A DNA stretch of 64,000 nt from Castellaniella sp040276085 (GCF_040276085.1 NZ_JBELOK010000006.1:135206-199205), one strand, 5' to 3'; counted from the first letter of the stretch, positions 34,083 to 43,511 are shown. Notes: a model not told the origin generated them from the letters alone. A program made the numbers and translations.

Positions 34083-35288
34083 TTATATGGGTGCCCTAAG
34101 GACAGGCGGCTTGGCCAGGTGGCTGGCTACCCACGACAGCAGTGCGCAAATCGTTAGCAGGGTGGTAAGCGGCAGGGGGGTATCCGCATGCCATAGGCTG
34201 ATTGCAAACCCTGACAGCGCGCCACACAGCATTTGCAGGCAGCCCATCAATGCAGACGCCGTGCCCAGCCGTGGGCCTTGTTCGGCCAGGGCCAGGGCCG
34301 CCGCATTGGGGTTTACAAACCCCTGGCTGGCCATGAAGCCTATCAGGCACACCATCAGCAGCGGTAGTGTAATCCAGCCGGCAAGCGTCAGGATCAAGCC
34401 CAGTGCGGTCATCAACACCAAAGAAATCTGGGCGCGCAGCAATAGTTTCAAGGGGGTATGGCGGCGCAGCAGGCGAGCACTGAGCTGTGCAGCCAAAATC
34501 AGCGATGCAGCGTTCAGGCCAAACAGAAGCCCAAACCAGCGGGGGTCGATGCCGTAGATGTCGATGAACACCTGGGGCGAGCCCGAGATATAGGCAAACA
34601 TGCCCGCAGAGCCAAAGCCCCCCGCCAGTGCGTAGCCCATGAAACCGCGATGCCGCAGCAGCAAGCGAAAGTTTGCTGTAATGGTGGAGACGGCCAGCGG
34701 CGTGCGTAACTCTGCGGCCAGGGGCTCGCGCATGTTTCGCGTGGTCAGCCAGGTCAGTGCCACGCCGGCCGCAGCCATCAGGTAGAACACCGTGCGCCAC
34801 GAGCCCAGAGTAACCGCCTGGCCACCCAACAGTGGCGCCACAATGGGCATGACGCCCATCACCAGCATTAATAAGGACAAGGCCCGGGCGGCTTCCTGCG
34901 TATCCAGGTAATCGCGGATAACCGCGCGCGGAATCACCATGCCGGCGGCGCCGCCAAATGCCTGGACAATGCGCCAGACAGTCAGTTGATAAATGTTGTC
35001 GCTCAGTGCGCAGCCCAGTGAGGCAATGGTGAAGAGCACCAGCCCGACCACCAGCGGCAACTTGCGGCCATAACGATCCGCCAGGGGGCCATACAGCAGC
35101 TGCGCCCCTGCCAATCCCAGCAGGTAACTGGCGAGCGTTCGCTCGACAAGGCCCTGGGGTGCTTGAAGGTCGTGAGCGATGGCGCCGAAGGCCGGCAAAT
35201 ACATGTCAATTGCCAGCGGGCCCAAAGCTGCCAGCGCGCCCATCAGAACCAGCCAAGATGGCATCAGGGCAGGGATTTTACGGGGCAT
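34083..35288 (-). CDS. Bcr/CflA family multidrug MFS exporter
   Basis: This 401-residue, 12-helix inner-membrane proton antiporter has the Bcr/CflA N-terminus (LMGALAALGPLAIDMYLPAFGAIAHDL) and motif A GPLADRYGRKLPLVVG. The WRIVQAFGGAAGMVIPRAVIRD block is diagnostic of this DHA1 subfamily, which exports bicyclomycin, chloramphenicol and sulfonamides in other bacteria. It is divergent from cfa and stands alone. The actual substrate is unknown. Confidence 0.9.
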   Translation of the reverse strand: MPRKIPALMPSWLVLMGALAALGPLAIDMYLPAFGAIAHDLQAPQGLVERTLASYLLGLAGAQLLYGPLADRYGRKLPLVVGLVLFTIASLGCALSDNIYQLTVWRIVQAFGGAAGMVIPRAVIRDYLDTQEAARALSLLMLVMGVMPIVAPLLGGQAVTLGSWRTVFYLMAAAGVALTWLTTRNMREPLAAELRTPLAVSTITANFRLLLRHRGFMGYALAGGFGSAGMFAYISGSPQVFIDIYGIDPRWFGLLFGLNAASLILAAQLSARLLRRHTPLKLLLRAQISLVLMTALGLILTLAGWITLPLLMVCLIGFMASQGFVNPNAAALALAEQGPRLGTASALMGCLQMLCGALSGFAISLWHADTPLPLTTLLTICALLSWVASHLAKPPVLRAPI

Positions 35289-35356
35289 TTGCGGCTTGAT
35301 GAGGGCATCATTGGCGCTACTATAACAAGGTTCGTTGTGAACACAGGGAGGCTCTG

Positions 35357-36616
35357 TTGACTGCTCTTGTATCCGTTATCGAAAACAAGCTTGGTGCATT
35401 GTCCATTCCAGTATCCATGGAACTACCCGATGGTCAGCGGGTAGGCGCGGCCGATGCTCAAGTGCACTTCATCATCAAGGATTCGTCCGTACTCACGCAT
35501 TTTGCGGCTGGCGAAGTCGGCGCCTTAGGCGAAGACTACGTCGAGGGCAAATTCGAGTTCAATGGCTCGGTGCGCAACTTGATGAGTCTGGCATCAAGTA
35601 TCTTGCCAGGCTCGCCCGTCGAGGCAGCCGAGCTCGGCTGGCTTACCGGCCTGGTTCAGCGTCTGGTGTCGGTCTGGCGTCACTCTATAGAGCGCGATGC
35701 CCGCCAAATCGAATTTCACTACGATTTATCCGATGATTTCTATGCCTTGTGGCTGGATCCGCGCCGGGTGTATTCCTGTGCGTATTTCCGCACGCCCGAC
35801 ATGACCATCGCTCAGGCGCAAGAAGCTAAACTCGATCACATCTGTCGCAAGCTGGCACTCAAGCCGGGCGAGCGTTTCCTGGATGTGGGCGGCGGCTGGG
35901 GCGGCCTGATGCTATGGGCAGCCGAGCACTACGATGTGGATGTGACGGGCATCACGCTCTCGCACAACCAGCATGCGTACGTCAATAAGCTGATCCAGGA
36001 AAAAGGCCTGTCGGGGCGGGTGCGCATGGAGCTCCTCGACTACCGCAAGCTGGATGAATCCCGACCGTACGACAAGATCTCCTCCGTGGGGATGTTCGAG
36101 CACGTGGGCCGGGCCCAGCTGGTGGGTTACTTCGGCAAGCTTCGGCGACTGGTGCGGCCAGGCGGCCTGATCATGAACCACGGGATCACAGCCGGTGGGC
36201 TCAGCAACACAGAGCTCGGTGCAGGCATGGGCGACTTCATCGAGAAATTCATCTTTCCGGGTGGTGAGCTCTCGCATATTCATTTTGTGATGGAGTCGCT
36301 GGCCGAGGCCGGCCTCGAAGACCTCGATGTCGAAAACATCCGGCCGCATTATGCCCGCACCTTATGGGCCTGGAGCGATGAGCTCGAGGCCCGTCTGGAT
36401 GAAGCCAAGGCGATTCTCAATACCCCCCAGGGCTTGCGCTCGCTGCGAGCGTATCGCATGTATCTTGCCGGGTGCGCCATGGGTTTCGAACATGGCTGGA
36501 TTGCGCTGCACCAGATCCTCGCCCAGCCCCAGCCCGCAGGGCGTTCGGACGAGCTCGATTATCCAGCCGATCAGGCGTATCCCTGGCGCAGGGATTACAT
36601 CTATAACAGTCGTTAA
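35357..36616 (+). CDS. cfa: Cyclopropane-fatty-acyl-phospholipid synthase
   Basis: This 419-residue enzyme transfers a methylene group from S-adenosylmethionine to double bonds in membrane phospholipids. The SAM-binding motif FLDVGGGWGGLM is at about residues 174-185, and the FYALWLDPRRVYSCAYF and GMFEHVG blocks are typical. The start is a TTG at 35357 with GGGAGG 5 nt upstream. The next in-frame ATG (residue 21) has no such site and would shorten the N-terminal lipid-binding domain, so TTG is preferred. A rare start codon may limit expression. Confidence 0.93.
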   Translation: MTALVSVIENKLGALSIPVSMELPDGQRVGAADAQVHFIIKDSSVLTHFAAGEVGALGEDYVEGKFEFNGSVRNLMSLASSILPGSPVEAAELGWLTGLVQRLVSVWRHSIERDARQIEFHYDLSDDFYALWLDPRRVYSCAYFRTPDMTIAQAQEAKLDHICRKLALKPGERFLDVGGGWGGLMLWAAEHYDVDVTGITLSHNQHAYVNKLIQEKGLSGRVRMELLDYRKLDESRPYDKISSVGMFEHVGRAQLVGYFGKLRRLVRPGGLIMNHGITAGGLSNTELGAGMGDFIEKFIFPGGELSHIHFVMESLAEAGLEDLDVENIRPHYARTLWAWSDELEARLDEAKAILNTPQGLRSLRAYRMYLAGCAMGFEHGWIALHQILAQPQPAGRSDELDYPADQAYPWRRDYIYNSR

Positions 36617-36640
36617 AGCGTCTGTTTATACGGTGCATAT

Positions 36641-36674
36641 TTCCCCCCAAAAGGCTGGTCTTTTTGGGGGGGAA
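36641..36674 (+). terminator. Stem-loop after cfa, probable terminator
   Basis: TTCCCCCCAAAA and TTTTTGGGGGGGAA form a 10-12 bp stem around an 8-nt loop, 25 nt after the cfa stop. There is no clean T run after it, so it may be a weak or factor-assisted terminator. Confidence 0.6.
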
Positions 36675-36764
36675 TTCTTGAGTTTCTGCTAAAGGTCTTT
36701 ATTTTCATGCATCTTGCGTGTAAAATAACGTTTCTGCTGTATTAAGATCTTCCACTCTGATAGC

Positions 36765-36819
36765 GGCGAGCCCCGTTTCCTGGGCACTCGCCTAGATCTG
36801 TCCCTTGGCGCATCGCGCC
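36765..36819 (+). promoter_or_regulatory. Structured 5' leader of the proXWV-type operon
   Basis: The 314-nt gap between cfa and the binding-protein gene holds, after the cfa stem-loop, two strong hairpins. The first is 36765-36792 (GGCGA+GCCC pairing with GGGC+TCGCC around an 8-nt loop and a 2-nt bulge). The second is 36807-36819 (GGCGC/GCGCC). The nearby A/T-rich tract at 36718-36745 may hold the promoter. I do not recognise a known riboswitch class. About 110 nt without clear structure lead to the AAAGGAGG site at 36918-36925. Confidence 0.4.
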
Positions 36820-36930
36820 TGTAGTGTCGGTATGTATTGGCGGTTTTCACTGTCTTCCGCACACCCTCCCCTAAGCTATGGCGTCTGGTACCCGCGTATC
36901 AGCCGTCTCCGTAACCCAAAGGAGGCTTCA

Positions 36931-37986
36931 ATGTCTAATTTCCTGCGCACGTCGCGTACCGCGACTCCTCTCTCCCGTCTGAACCGCTCGGTGCTGGGCC
37001 TGGCCCTTACCGCCGTCATGGCCGGCCTGTCACTGGCGCCTGCCGCTGCCCAGGCGGCAGATGACCTCAAGTGCGAACTCGATCGCCCCATGCGCTTTGG
37101 CGGCATGAACTGGGAGTCCAACCTGGTGCTGGTCGAAGTCGAGCGCTTTATCGTCAAGCATGGTTATGGTTGCGATTCCGAAGTGCTGCCTACCGAAACC
37201 CTGCCTGCGCTGGCAGCCTTGCAACGGGGCGACCTCGATATCAACAGCGAAATTTGGCTCAACAGCACACTGGAACCCTGGACCAAGGCCGAGGCCACAG
37301 GCAAGGTCAAGCGGATTGGGGACATCTACATGGGCGGCGAAGCCTGGTTTATTCCCAAGTACACCGCCGAGCGCCTGCCCGATCTGAAAAAAGCCTCTGA
37401 CCTGCCCAAATACTGGGAGGATTTCAAGGATCCCGAAGAGCCCACCAAGGGCCGCTTCTATGGTTGCCCGGCCGGCTGGGGCTGCGAAGTTGTCAGCACC
37501 AATCTGTTTCATGCACTGGGCCTCGAAGACACCTTCACGCTGTTCTCCCCGGGTACCGGCGCCACACAAAAGGCAGCCTTGACAGCCGCCTATCAGCGTA
37601 AAGAAAACGTTGTGTTTTATTACTGGTATCCCACACCGCTGGTGGGCTCCATGGACCTCGTCAAGCTCGAACTGCCTGCTTATGATGCCGCCAATCAAAA
37701 GTGCCTGACAAACCCCAATTGCGAGAACCCGCAAGCCAGCGACTACCCCGAGAACCCGGTCTTTACCGCGGTGACCACTCAGTTCACCGAGGATGCACCC
37801 AAGCTGACGGCGTTCCTGTCCAAGGTCAAGGTACCGCTGGATGTCATGAACCAGACCATGGCTTACATGGAAAAGAACGAAGCCGAGCCTCAGCCCACCG
37901 CACAGTGGTTCCTGCAAAACAAGCAGGACGTCTGGACGAAATGGTTGCCTGCTGACGTCACCGAGCGGGTCAAGGCTGCCTTGTAA
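36931..37986 (+). CDS. proX: Glycine betaine/proline-type ABC transporter substrate-binding protein (ProX-like)
   Basis: This 351-residue periplasmic receptor has a long signal peptide ending near residue 45 (APAAAQAADD). The OpuAC-type domain includes MRFGGMNWESNLVLVEV, INSEIWLNSTLEPW and GCPAGWGCEVVSTNLFHALGL, the last resembling the ProX aromatic-cage region. The ATG at 36931 has AAAGGAGG upstream; the longer open frame lacks a signal peptide at its start. Gene order is binding protein, permease, ATPase, as in ChoXWV, not the E. coli ProVWX order. It should import betaine-class compounds; the ligand is not certain. Confidence 0.85.
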   Translation: MSNFLRTSRTATPLSRLNRSVLGLALTAVMAGLSLAPAAAQAADDLKCELDRPMRFGGMNWESNLVLVEVERFIVKHGYGCDSEVLPTETLPALAALQRGDLDINSEIWLNSTLEPWTKAEATGKVKRIGDIYMGGEAWFIPKYTAERLPDLKKASDLPKYWEDFKDPEEPTKGRFYGCPAGWGCEVVSTNLFHALGLEDTFTLFSPGTGATQKAALTAAYQRKENVVFYYWYPTPLVGSMDLVKLELPAYDAANQKCLTNPNCENPQASDYPENPVFTAVTTQFTEDAPKLTAFLSKVKVPLDVMNQTMAYMEKNEAEPQPTAQWFLQNKQDVWTKWLPADVTERVKAAL

Positions 37987-37996
37987 GGGGCGCTGA

Positions 37997-38851
37997 ATGT
38001 TTCCCGAACTGATTTCAGCACGGGCACTGCAAAAGCCCATTGATGACTTCGTCAATGGGCTGGTGACGCAGTATTCAGATGTGCTGCGGGCCTTGACACA
38101 GCCTCTGCTGGATCTCCTGATCTGGGCCGATCACTTGCTGCGCTATTCGCCCTGGTGGGCGGTTGTCCTGGCTGTGGTGGGGCTTGCCTGGTTCAGCAGC
38201 CGGCAGTGGCGCTTCAGCCTGGCCATGGGCGGCCTGCTGTGCCTGCTGGGGGCCATCGGCCTCTGGGAGGCCTCGATGCAGACGCTGTCCTTGATGTTGG
38301 TGGCCGTGGTGTTTTCTGTGGTGATTGGCATCCCGGTGGGGATTGCCATGGCCAGCTTTCGCTGGGTTCGTACCGTGATGCTGCCTGTCCTGGACATCAT
38401 GCAGACCATGCCCAGCTTTGTGTACCTGATTCCAGTGGTGATGCTGTTCAATCTGGGTAAGCTGGCGGCCTTGTTCGCCACCGTCATCTACGCCGTACCG
38501 CCAGTGATCCGTCTCACCGACCTCGGTATCCGCCTGGTGGATTCCGAGGTGCTCGAAGCCTCCAAAGCCTTTGGTGCCAGCCGGTCACGCCAGTTGTTTG
38601 GCGTACAGCTGCCCCTGGCGATGCCCAATATCATGGCGGGCATCAACCAAACCACCATGATGGCATTGGCCATGGTTGTGATCGCCTCCATGATCGGGGT
38701 GCGTGGGCTGGGCTACGAAGTATTGCAGGGCATCAATCGCCTGCAGGTGGGGCGTGGCCTGATGGCGGGGCTGGGTATTGTCATTTTGGCCATTATTTTT
38801 GATCGCATTACCCAAAAATTTGGCCAGCGGCATGCCACCCGGAGGGCCTGA
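37997..38851 (+). CDS. proW: Betaine-type ABC transporter permease (ProW-like)
   Basis: This 284-residue permease has about six to seven membrane helices. The central domain includes SVVIGIPVGIAMASFRWVRTVMLPVLDIMQTMPSFVYLIPVVMLF and the EAA loop VLEASKAFGASRSRQLFGVQLPLAMP, both typical of ProW/OpuAB. It lies 10 nt after the binding-protein gene and ends 1 nt before the ATPase start, so the three genes form one operon. It is a homodimeric channel by family analogy. Confidence 0.88.
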   Translation: MFPELISARALQKPIDDFVNGLVTQYSDVLRALTQPLLDLLIWADHLLRYSPWWAVVLAVVGLAWFSSRQWRFSLAMGGLLCLLGAIGLWEASMQTLSLMLVAVVFSVVIGIPVGIAMASFRWVRTVMLPVLDIMQTMPSFVYLIPVVMLFNLGKLAALFATVIYAVPPVIRLTDLGIRLVDSEVLEASKAFGASRSRQLFGVQLPLAMPNIMAGINQTTMMALAMVVIASMIGVRGLGYEVLQGINRLQVGRGLMAGLGIVILAIIFDRITQKFGQRHATRRA

Positions 38852-38852
38852 T

Positions 38853-40121
38853 ATGAGCAAGATCGAAGTCCGCAATATTTACAAGATTTTTGGGTCCCAT
38901 CCAGATCGCTGGCTGCCAGCGGCCCGTGAAGGTCTTTCCAAAGAGGCCTTGCTCGAGCGCAGCGGCCACACCCTGGGCCTGCGTGATATCAGCCTGTCCA
39001 TCAAAGAGGGTGATATCCACGTGATCATGGGTTTGTCCGGCTCGGGTAAATCCACGCTCATCCGGCATTTCAACCGCCTGATTGAACCCAGTGCGGGTCA
39101 GATCCTGGTGGATGGGGTGGATGTGGTTGGCCTTAAGCCCAAAGAGCTCGAGCGCTTTCGCCAGCAAAAAATGAGCATGGTGTTTCAGCGTTTCGGCTTG
39201 ATGCCGCATCGCACGGTGCTGGATAACGCCGCCTACGGGCTGGCCGTGCAAGGCGTAAGCCGTTCGCAGCGTAATCAGCGTGCTGCCCATTGGCTCGAGC
39301 AAGTGGGGCTGAGCGGGTTTGAGGCACAATACCCTCACCAGCTATCGGGCGGGATGCAGCAACGGGTGGGCCTGGCGCGTGCGCTGGCCACGGATGCCGA
39401 AATCCTGTTGATGGATGAGGCGTTCTCGGCACTGGATCCTCTGATCCGCCACGAGATGCAGGATCAATTGCTGGCCTTGCAGGCCCGGCTGAATAAAACC
39501 ATTGTGTTTATCACGCACGATCTCGACGAAGCCCTGCGGCTGGGCAACCGCATCGCCATCCTCAAAGATGGCGAGCTTATCCAGGAAGGCACCCCCGAAG
39601 ACATTCTGCTGTCTCCGGCCAATGATTACATCGAGTCTTTTCTGCAAGATGTCAATCGTGGCAAGGTACTCAATGCGTCGCACGCTTGCAACGAGCGCCC
39701 CCTGACGCTCACCATGCGCAGCAAGCCGGATCACGCCCTCGAGCGTCTGAAGGCACGGGATTACGAATACGCTGCCGTGCTGGATGGCAAGCGCCTGGCC
39801 GGAGTGTTGATGCGGGCAGATGCGCAACGTGCGGTGTCTGAAAACGCCCGGGATATCGGACGCTACATCAGTGATATGGCTTCTGTGCCCGCTTCGGCGG
39901 GCCTGGATCAGGTGCTGGCGCAGTTGCTGCAAACGCCTGCGCCTGTGGCCGTCACCGACGACGCGGGGGAATTCATCGGCGTGCTGTCACGCAGCAAGGT
40001 GGTCGAGCTGGTTACCCCGGGGCCTGGCACGGATGCGAGCGAGAGCAGTGATGCGGTGTTGGCGGATGTACCGGCCAACACTCTGCCAGAGGCCGAGTCG
40101 GCCCGACGTCCGGCGGCCTGA
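38853..40121 (+). CDS. proV: Betaine-type ABC transporter ATPase with CBS domains (ProV-like)
   Basis: This 422-residue ATPase has Walker A GLSGSGKST at residues 60-68, signature LSGGMQQRVGLARAL and Walker B LLMDEAFSALDP. A C-terminal region of about 140 residues (from residue 285) resembles paired CBS domains (YAAVLDGKRLAGVLMRADAQ and APVAVTDDAGEFIGVLSRS). In OpuA and ProV such domains take part in osmotic sensing. The ATG at 38853 follows the permease stop directly. The tail beyond the CBS region is low-complexity. Confidence 0.9.
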   Translation: MSKIEVRNIYKIFGSHPDRWLPAAREGLSKEALLERSGHTLGLRDISLSIKEGDIHVIMGLSGSGKSTLIRHFNRLIEPSAGQILVDGVDVVGLKPKELERFRQQKMSMVFQRFGLMPHRTVLDNAAYGLAVQGVSRSQRNQRAAHWLEQVGLSGFEAQYPHQLSGGMQQRVGLARALATDAEILLMDEAFSALDPLIRHEMQDQLLALQARLNKTIVFITHDLDEALRLGNRIAILKDGELIQEGTPEDILLSPANDYIESFLQDVNRGKVLNASHACNERPLTLTMRSKPDHALERLKARDYEYAAVLDGKRLAGVLMRADAQRAVSENARDIGRYISDMASVPASAGLDQVLAQLLQTPAPVAVTDDAGEFIGVLSRSKVVELVTPGPGTDASESSDAVLADVPANTLPEAESARRPAA

Positions 40122-40145
40122 CAGCCGCTGCCCTGTTGATAGGCT

Positions 40146-40162
40146 GGGGTCGGCAAGACCCC
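40146..40162. terminator. Hairpin between convergent proV and MATE genes
   Basis: GGGGTC-GGCAA-GACCCC forms a 6-bp GC-rich hairpin in the 65-nt gap between two convergent genes. No T run follows on either strand, so a terminator role is plausible but weak. Confidence 0.35.
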
Positions 40163-40186
40163 GTCTGGCGAGTATCAAGCCGGGGT

Positions 40187-41599
40187 TTACGTTGGTTTGA
40201 TACCTGCACGGCGGCGCTGCTGACGCAGCACGTGGCCGTACCAGCCAAACAGCAATAGGGCGGTCAGTGCCAAGCCTGCCATGGCCATGATCCACATGGT
40301 GGCGGTGCCCACCGGGGCGCCCGGCATAAACCAGGCAGCCACCGGTGCCAGGGCACCGGCCTGGGGCCCATAGCCCAGCCACCAGCCGCCAATCAGGCCC
40401 AAGCCGGTCAGTGCCGTGATTTGCAAGATCAGCGGCACCATGGCAATTTTGTATGCCCGCAAAATGTAGGCGCTGATGCAGTGCATGGCATCACAAAAGT
40501 GAAACCACGGCGCAATTTGCAACAGCGTCAGGGCAATCAGCGCCACCTGGGTGTCGCTGGTATAGGCATACACAATTGGCTTTTGCGCCACGATCAGCAG
40601 CAGGTTGGTGATCAGGGCGCCGGCCAGCACCAGCCCAACGCCGTGCAGGCCGGTTTGCCGGGCAGTGGCCAGTTGATGCGCGCCCACTGCCTGTGCGGTC
40701 AGTGAGGCCGTGGCAAGGCTGAGTGACATGGGCAGCATGTAGCACAGCGCGATCAGATTGGCCAGGATCTGCTGGGCGCCACTGGCATAGATGCCGTCGC
40801 GCGCCACCAGTAGCGCCATGAAACTGAAGGCACACACCTCTATCAAATAAGAGCCTCCCATGGGCAGGCCCAGGCGCAGCAGTTCTTTTTGGTCCAGCCA
40901 TCGAGGCCGGCTGACGCGCAGCAGCAACTGGTGAAATGCTGGCTGGTGCCGGATCATCCAGAACCCGGCAGCCAGCATCATCCAGCTGACCACCAAGGTA
41001 GAGAGGCCTGCGCCCACCGCGCCCAGTGGTGCGACACCCAGGCCACCAAAAATAAACCAGAGGTTGAAGCCCAGCTTGAAGACGATGCTGCCCAGGTTGA
41101 TGATCATCACCCCGCGCGTGTGCGAGATGGCAGTGGCCATGGCGTAGATAGTGCGAAACAGCAAGGCGGCCGGCAGTGCGGCTGCCAGGGCCATCAGATA
41201 GCCCGCTACCCGCTCTCTGACAGCAGGTTCGATGTTGCCTGAGAGCGACAGCCAGATATCCGGAAACATCAGTGTGGCACTGCCCAGCACTGATAATGCC
41301 AGGGCCAGCCAGACGCCTTGGCCCCAGGCGGCACCCGCTTGGGGCAACCGTCCGGCACCAAAATGCTGGGCAATGATGGGGATCAGGGCGTGCACCACGC
41401 CCATCAGGCCAATAAATACGGTGATGTAGATGGATGCGCCCAAGGCCATCGCTTGCAGATCGATGGCGTCGGTGTGTCCCACCATGGCGGTGTCCAGCAC
41501 CGCAAAAATGATGCCGGCCCAGGCGCTGATCAGAATGGGCCAGGATTGCTGGGCAATCGTGCGCCAGGGCGCCGGGCGGGCAACAGAGGCAGAAGCCAT
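40187..41599 (-). CDS. MATE family efflux transporter (NorM-like)
   Basis: This 470-residue cation-coupled exporter has 12 membrane helices and the MATE pattern: SWPILISAWAGIIFAVLDTAMVGH at the N-terminus, LMGVVHALIPIIAQHFGAG, and the second half beginning LLRLGLPMGGSYLIEVCAFSFMALLV. The open frame runs upstream to 41776, but that would overlap the glycosyltransferase gene. The ATG at 41599 is the natural start, 29 nt after that gene's stop. Its substrate is not predictable, and a coupling with the neighbouring glycosyltransferase is not evident. Confidence 0.88.
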   Translation of the reverse strand: MASASVARPAPWRTIAQQSWPILISAWAGIIFAVLDTAMVGHTDAIDLQAMALGASIYITVFIGLMGVVHALIPIIAQHFGAGRLPQAGAAWGQGVWLALALSVLGSATLMFPDIWLSLSGNIEPAVRERVAGYLMALAAALPAALLFRTIYAMATAISHTRGVMIINLGSIVFKLGFNLWFIFGGLGVAPLGAVGAGLSTLVVSWMMLAAGFWMIRHQPAFHQLLLRVSRPRWLDQKELLRLGLPMGGSYLIEVCAFSFMALLVARDGIYASGAQQILANLIALCYMLPMSLSLATASLTAQAVGAHQLATARQTGLHGVGLVLAGALITNLLLIVAQKPIVYAYTSDTQVALIALTLLQIAPWFHFCDAMHCISAYILRAYKIAMVPLILQITALTGLGLIGGWWLGYGPQAGALAPVAAWFMPGAPVGTATMWIMAMAGLALTALLLFGWYGHVLRQQRRRAGIKPT

Positions 41600-41628
41600 G
41601 GGGGCAGGGGTGTCCGGGCTGGGGAGTG

Positions 41629-43383
41629 TCAGGGGGCTGGTGTAATCCGCACTAGCCGGAACATCTCGTGGCGGTCTGGGCCACGACGCCCTTGCCACAG
41701 GATATGGTGACCGGCAGGCGAAGGTTGGTCGGCCTCGCCGGAGTCGATATCCAGTTGTTGCAACAGCAGGGGGCATTCGCCGTCAAAGGTGAATTCGATC
41801 TGGTTAAAGACCAAAAAGGATGCCCGTTGACCGCTGCCCAGGCCCTGTGTACGAATGCATTCGCCAGGCTCGCGGGATTGTTCCAGGGCGTGGGCCAGGG
41901 ATGCAGAGACCCCGCGGTAGCTGCGCACGTAATCGAGGGCAGGCATCCAGAGGGTGGCCAGCAGCAGCCAGGTGGTGAGCAAGCCACCTGCAGACAAGAC
42001 TGTCCCGCGCCACAGGCCGGCCGGATGGTTGCGCAGGCGCCAGCGCACCAGTGCAATCCAGCCCAGCGTGCCCAGTATGGCGATGGCGGTAGCCGGCCAG
42101 GCGACGTGAATATGGATGCCGGCTGTCTGGCGTGCAATATTGGCGGAGATCTGTGCCGGCCAGCCGCTTTGCAGGGCAATCCAGCCCAGCCACACCGTGG
42201 CTGCCGTGAGTGAAAAGCACATCATGGCAAACCAATCGAGGGTGTTGACGACGCCACGGCGCAGCGTAGGTAGTGCAAAGGCAGCCAGGACGGCGCTGGG
42301 CACGGCCAGTGTGCTGTATTCGGGCTCGAAGGGGTCGCTGCTGGCCAGCAACACCAGCAAGGCGCCCAGGGCAAAGCTTAGGGGAATGCGCATGTGTGGT
42401 GCGGCAAACCAGTCGCGCCAGCGCCAAAGGGCCAGCAGGGCCAACGGCCAGGTGGGCCATAAAAACCAGGGCAGATCGCGGGCAATGTTGAGCCAGGCCC
42501 GGGCGCTGGGCCAACTGAAGGCGTCTTCAGACCAGATCAGCCAGCTGCTTGTCCAATAGGGGCCAAACGTGCGGGCCGGAATCCACCAAAGCAGGATCAG
42601 GCTGCCTGCAATCAGGGCGCTGACAAACAGCCATTTTTTAATATGTGCCAGAGGGCCGCCGGGCAGCAGGATAAAAACCGTGGCCAGCATCAGTGGCAGG
42701 CTGCCCAGCCAGCCGCGGGCCAAAAATCCGGCACCGATCGCCACCCCCAGGGTGATGGCTCCGGAAACAGGATGATCGAGCATGCGGGCGACTGCGTAGA
42801 AGGCGAGGGCCTGGCAGGCAATGACGGCGGGCACCTCGGAGGTCTCGTGCATGCGCCAGATGATGCCGACCGTGGCCACAATCAGCAGCAGCGCCGCATC
42901 GGCCAGCATCCGGCCATAATCGCGCTCGTTGGGCTCGCCACCAAAGGGCAGGGCCAACGGCTGTGCTTCGCGCCTGCGTCCCAGCAGATAGGTGCCATAC
43001 CAGATGGAGCTGGCAAGAATGGCAAACCAGAGAATATTGGGCAGGCGCGAGGCGATGATCGCGGCGTTGAGCGGGGTAAAAAAGATTTCTAGCAAAGGGC
43101 GCAAGAGCGCAATAAACGTAGCGCCCACCCAGGTAACCAATGGCCCGTCTTGTGCCTGTGCCAGGTGCCCCACCTGAGGCAGCAGCCAGGCGTGTGCTTG
43201 TCCTGACAGCGCGGTGAGCATTGTCGCCAGGCCCGTGACGTCGTCGGTTTTCCAGGGATCACGGTAAAACAGGCCGGCCAAAATGTAAATCAGCCCCACC
43301 GACACCAGAATGAGCCGGGGCAATTTTGCGGCTGCGGTGGCCGTCAGCCGGGCAGGCGTGGATTGCGGTGGGTCGGTGCGCAC
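41629..43383 (-). CDS. PMT-type membrane glycosyltransferase (GT39/ArnT-like)
   Basis: This 584-residue integral membrane protein has about 12 hydrophobic segments. The N-terminal part, with YRDPWKTDDVTGLATMLTAL (acidic DD after the first helix) and the loop QAQDGPLVTWVGATFIAL, fits dolichyl/undecaprenyl-phosphate-sugar-dependent glycosyltransferases such as ArnT and PMT. It ends in a soluble domain of about 90 residues. The lipid A or protein acceptor is unknown. A second, dissimilar family member is encoded at 57266-58864. Confidence 0.8.
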   Translation of the reverse strand: MRTDPPQSTPARLTATAAAKLPRLILVSVGLIYILAGLFYRDPWKTDDVTGLATMLTALSGQAHAWLLPQVGHLAQAQDGPLVTWVGATFIALLRPLLEIFFTPLNAAIIASRLPNILWFAILASSIWYGTYLLGRRREAQPLALPFGGEPNERDYGRMLADAALLLIVATVGIIWRMHETSEVPAVIACQALAFYAVARMLDHPVSGAITLGVAIGAGFLARGWLGSLPLMLATVFILLPGGPLAHIKKWLFVSALIAGSLILLWWIPARTFGPYWTSSWLIWSEDAFSWPSARAWLNIARDLPWFLWPTWPLALLALWRWRDWFAAPHMRIPLSFALGALLVLLASSDPFEPEYSTLAVPSAVLAAFALPTLRRGVVNTLDWFAMMCFSLTAATVWLGWIALQSGWPAQISANIARQTAGIHIHVAWPATAIAILGTLGWIALVRWRLRNHPAGLWRGTVLSAGGLLTTWLLLATLWMPALDYVRSYRGVSASLAHALEQSREPGECIRTQGLGSGQRASFLVFNQIEFTFDGECPLLLQQLDIDSGEADQPSPAGHHILWQGRRGPDRHEMFRLVRITPAP

Positions 43384-43425
43384 GGGGTCAGCCAGAAGGT
43401 TGGAGCATGAGGCTCATGTTAAATG

Positions 43426-43451
43426 AAAAAGGCAGCCAGACGGCTGCCTTT
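43426..43451 (-). terminator. Terminator after rpmE2
   Basis: A 10-bp stem (AAAGGCAGCC/GGCTGCCTTT) with a 4-nt loop is followed by TTTTTC on the leftward strand, 60 nt after the rpmE2 stop. Confidence 0.88.
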
Positions 43452-43511
43452 GTGGCATTGTACGGAGATGCACATAGTGTGCGCCGCCGTACAGGCCGAT
43501 GCGTGGACGGG

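Noticed and set aside
25226..36898. A near-identical 19-nt string (TAYGGCGTCTGGTAYCCG-like) at about 25223 and about 36877, encoding YGVWYP in both places
   Set aside because: The two differences are at third codon positions, which drew attention. But by rough estimate several 19-mers with two mismatches are expected by chance in 64 kb, and the flanks do not match.
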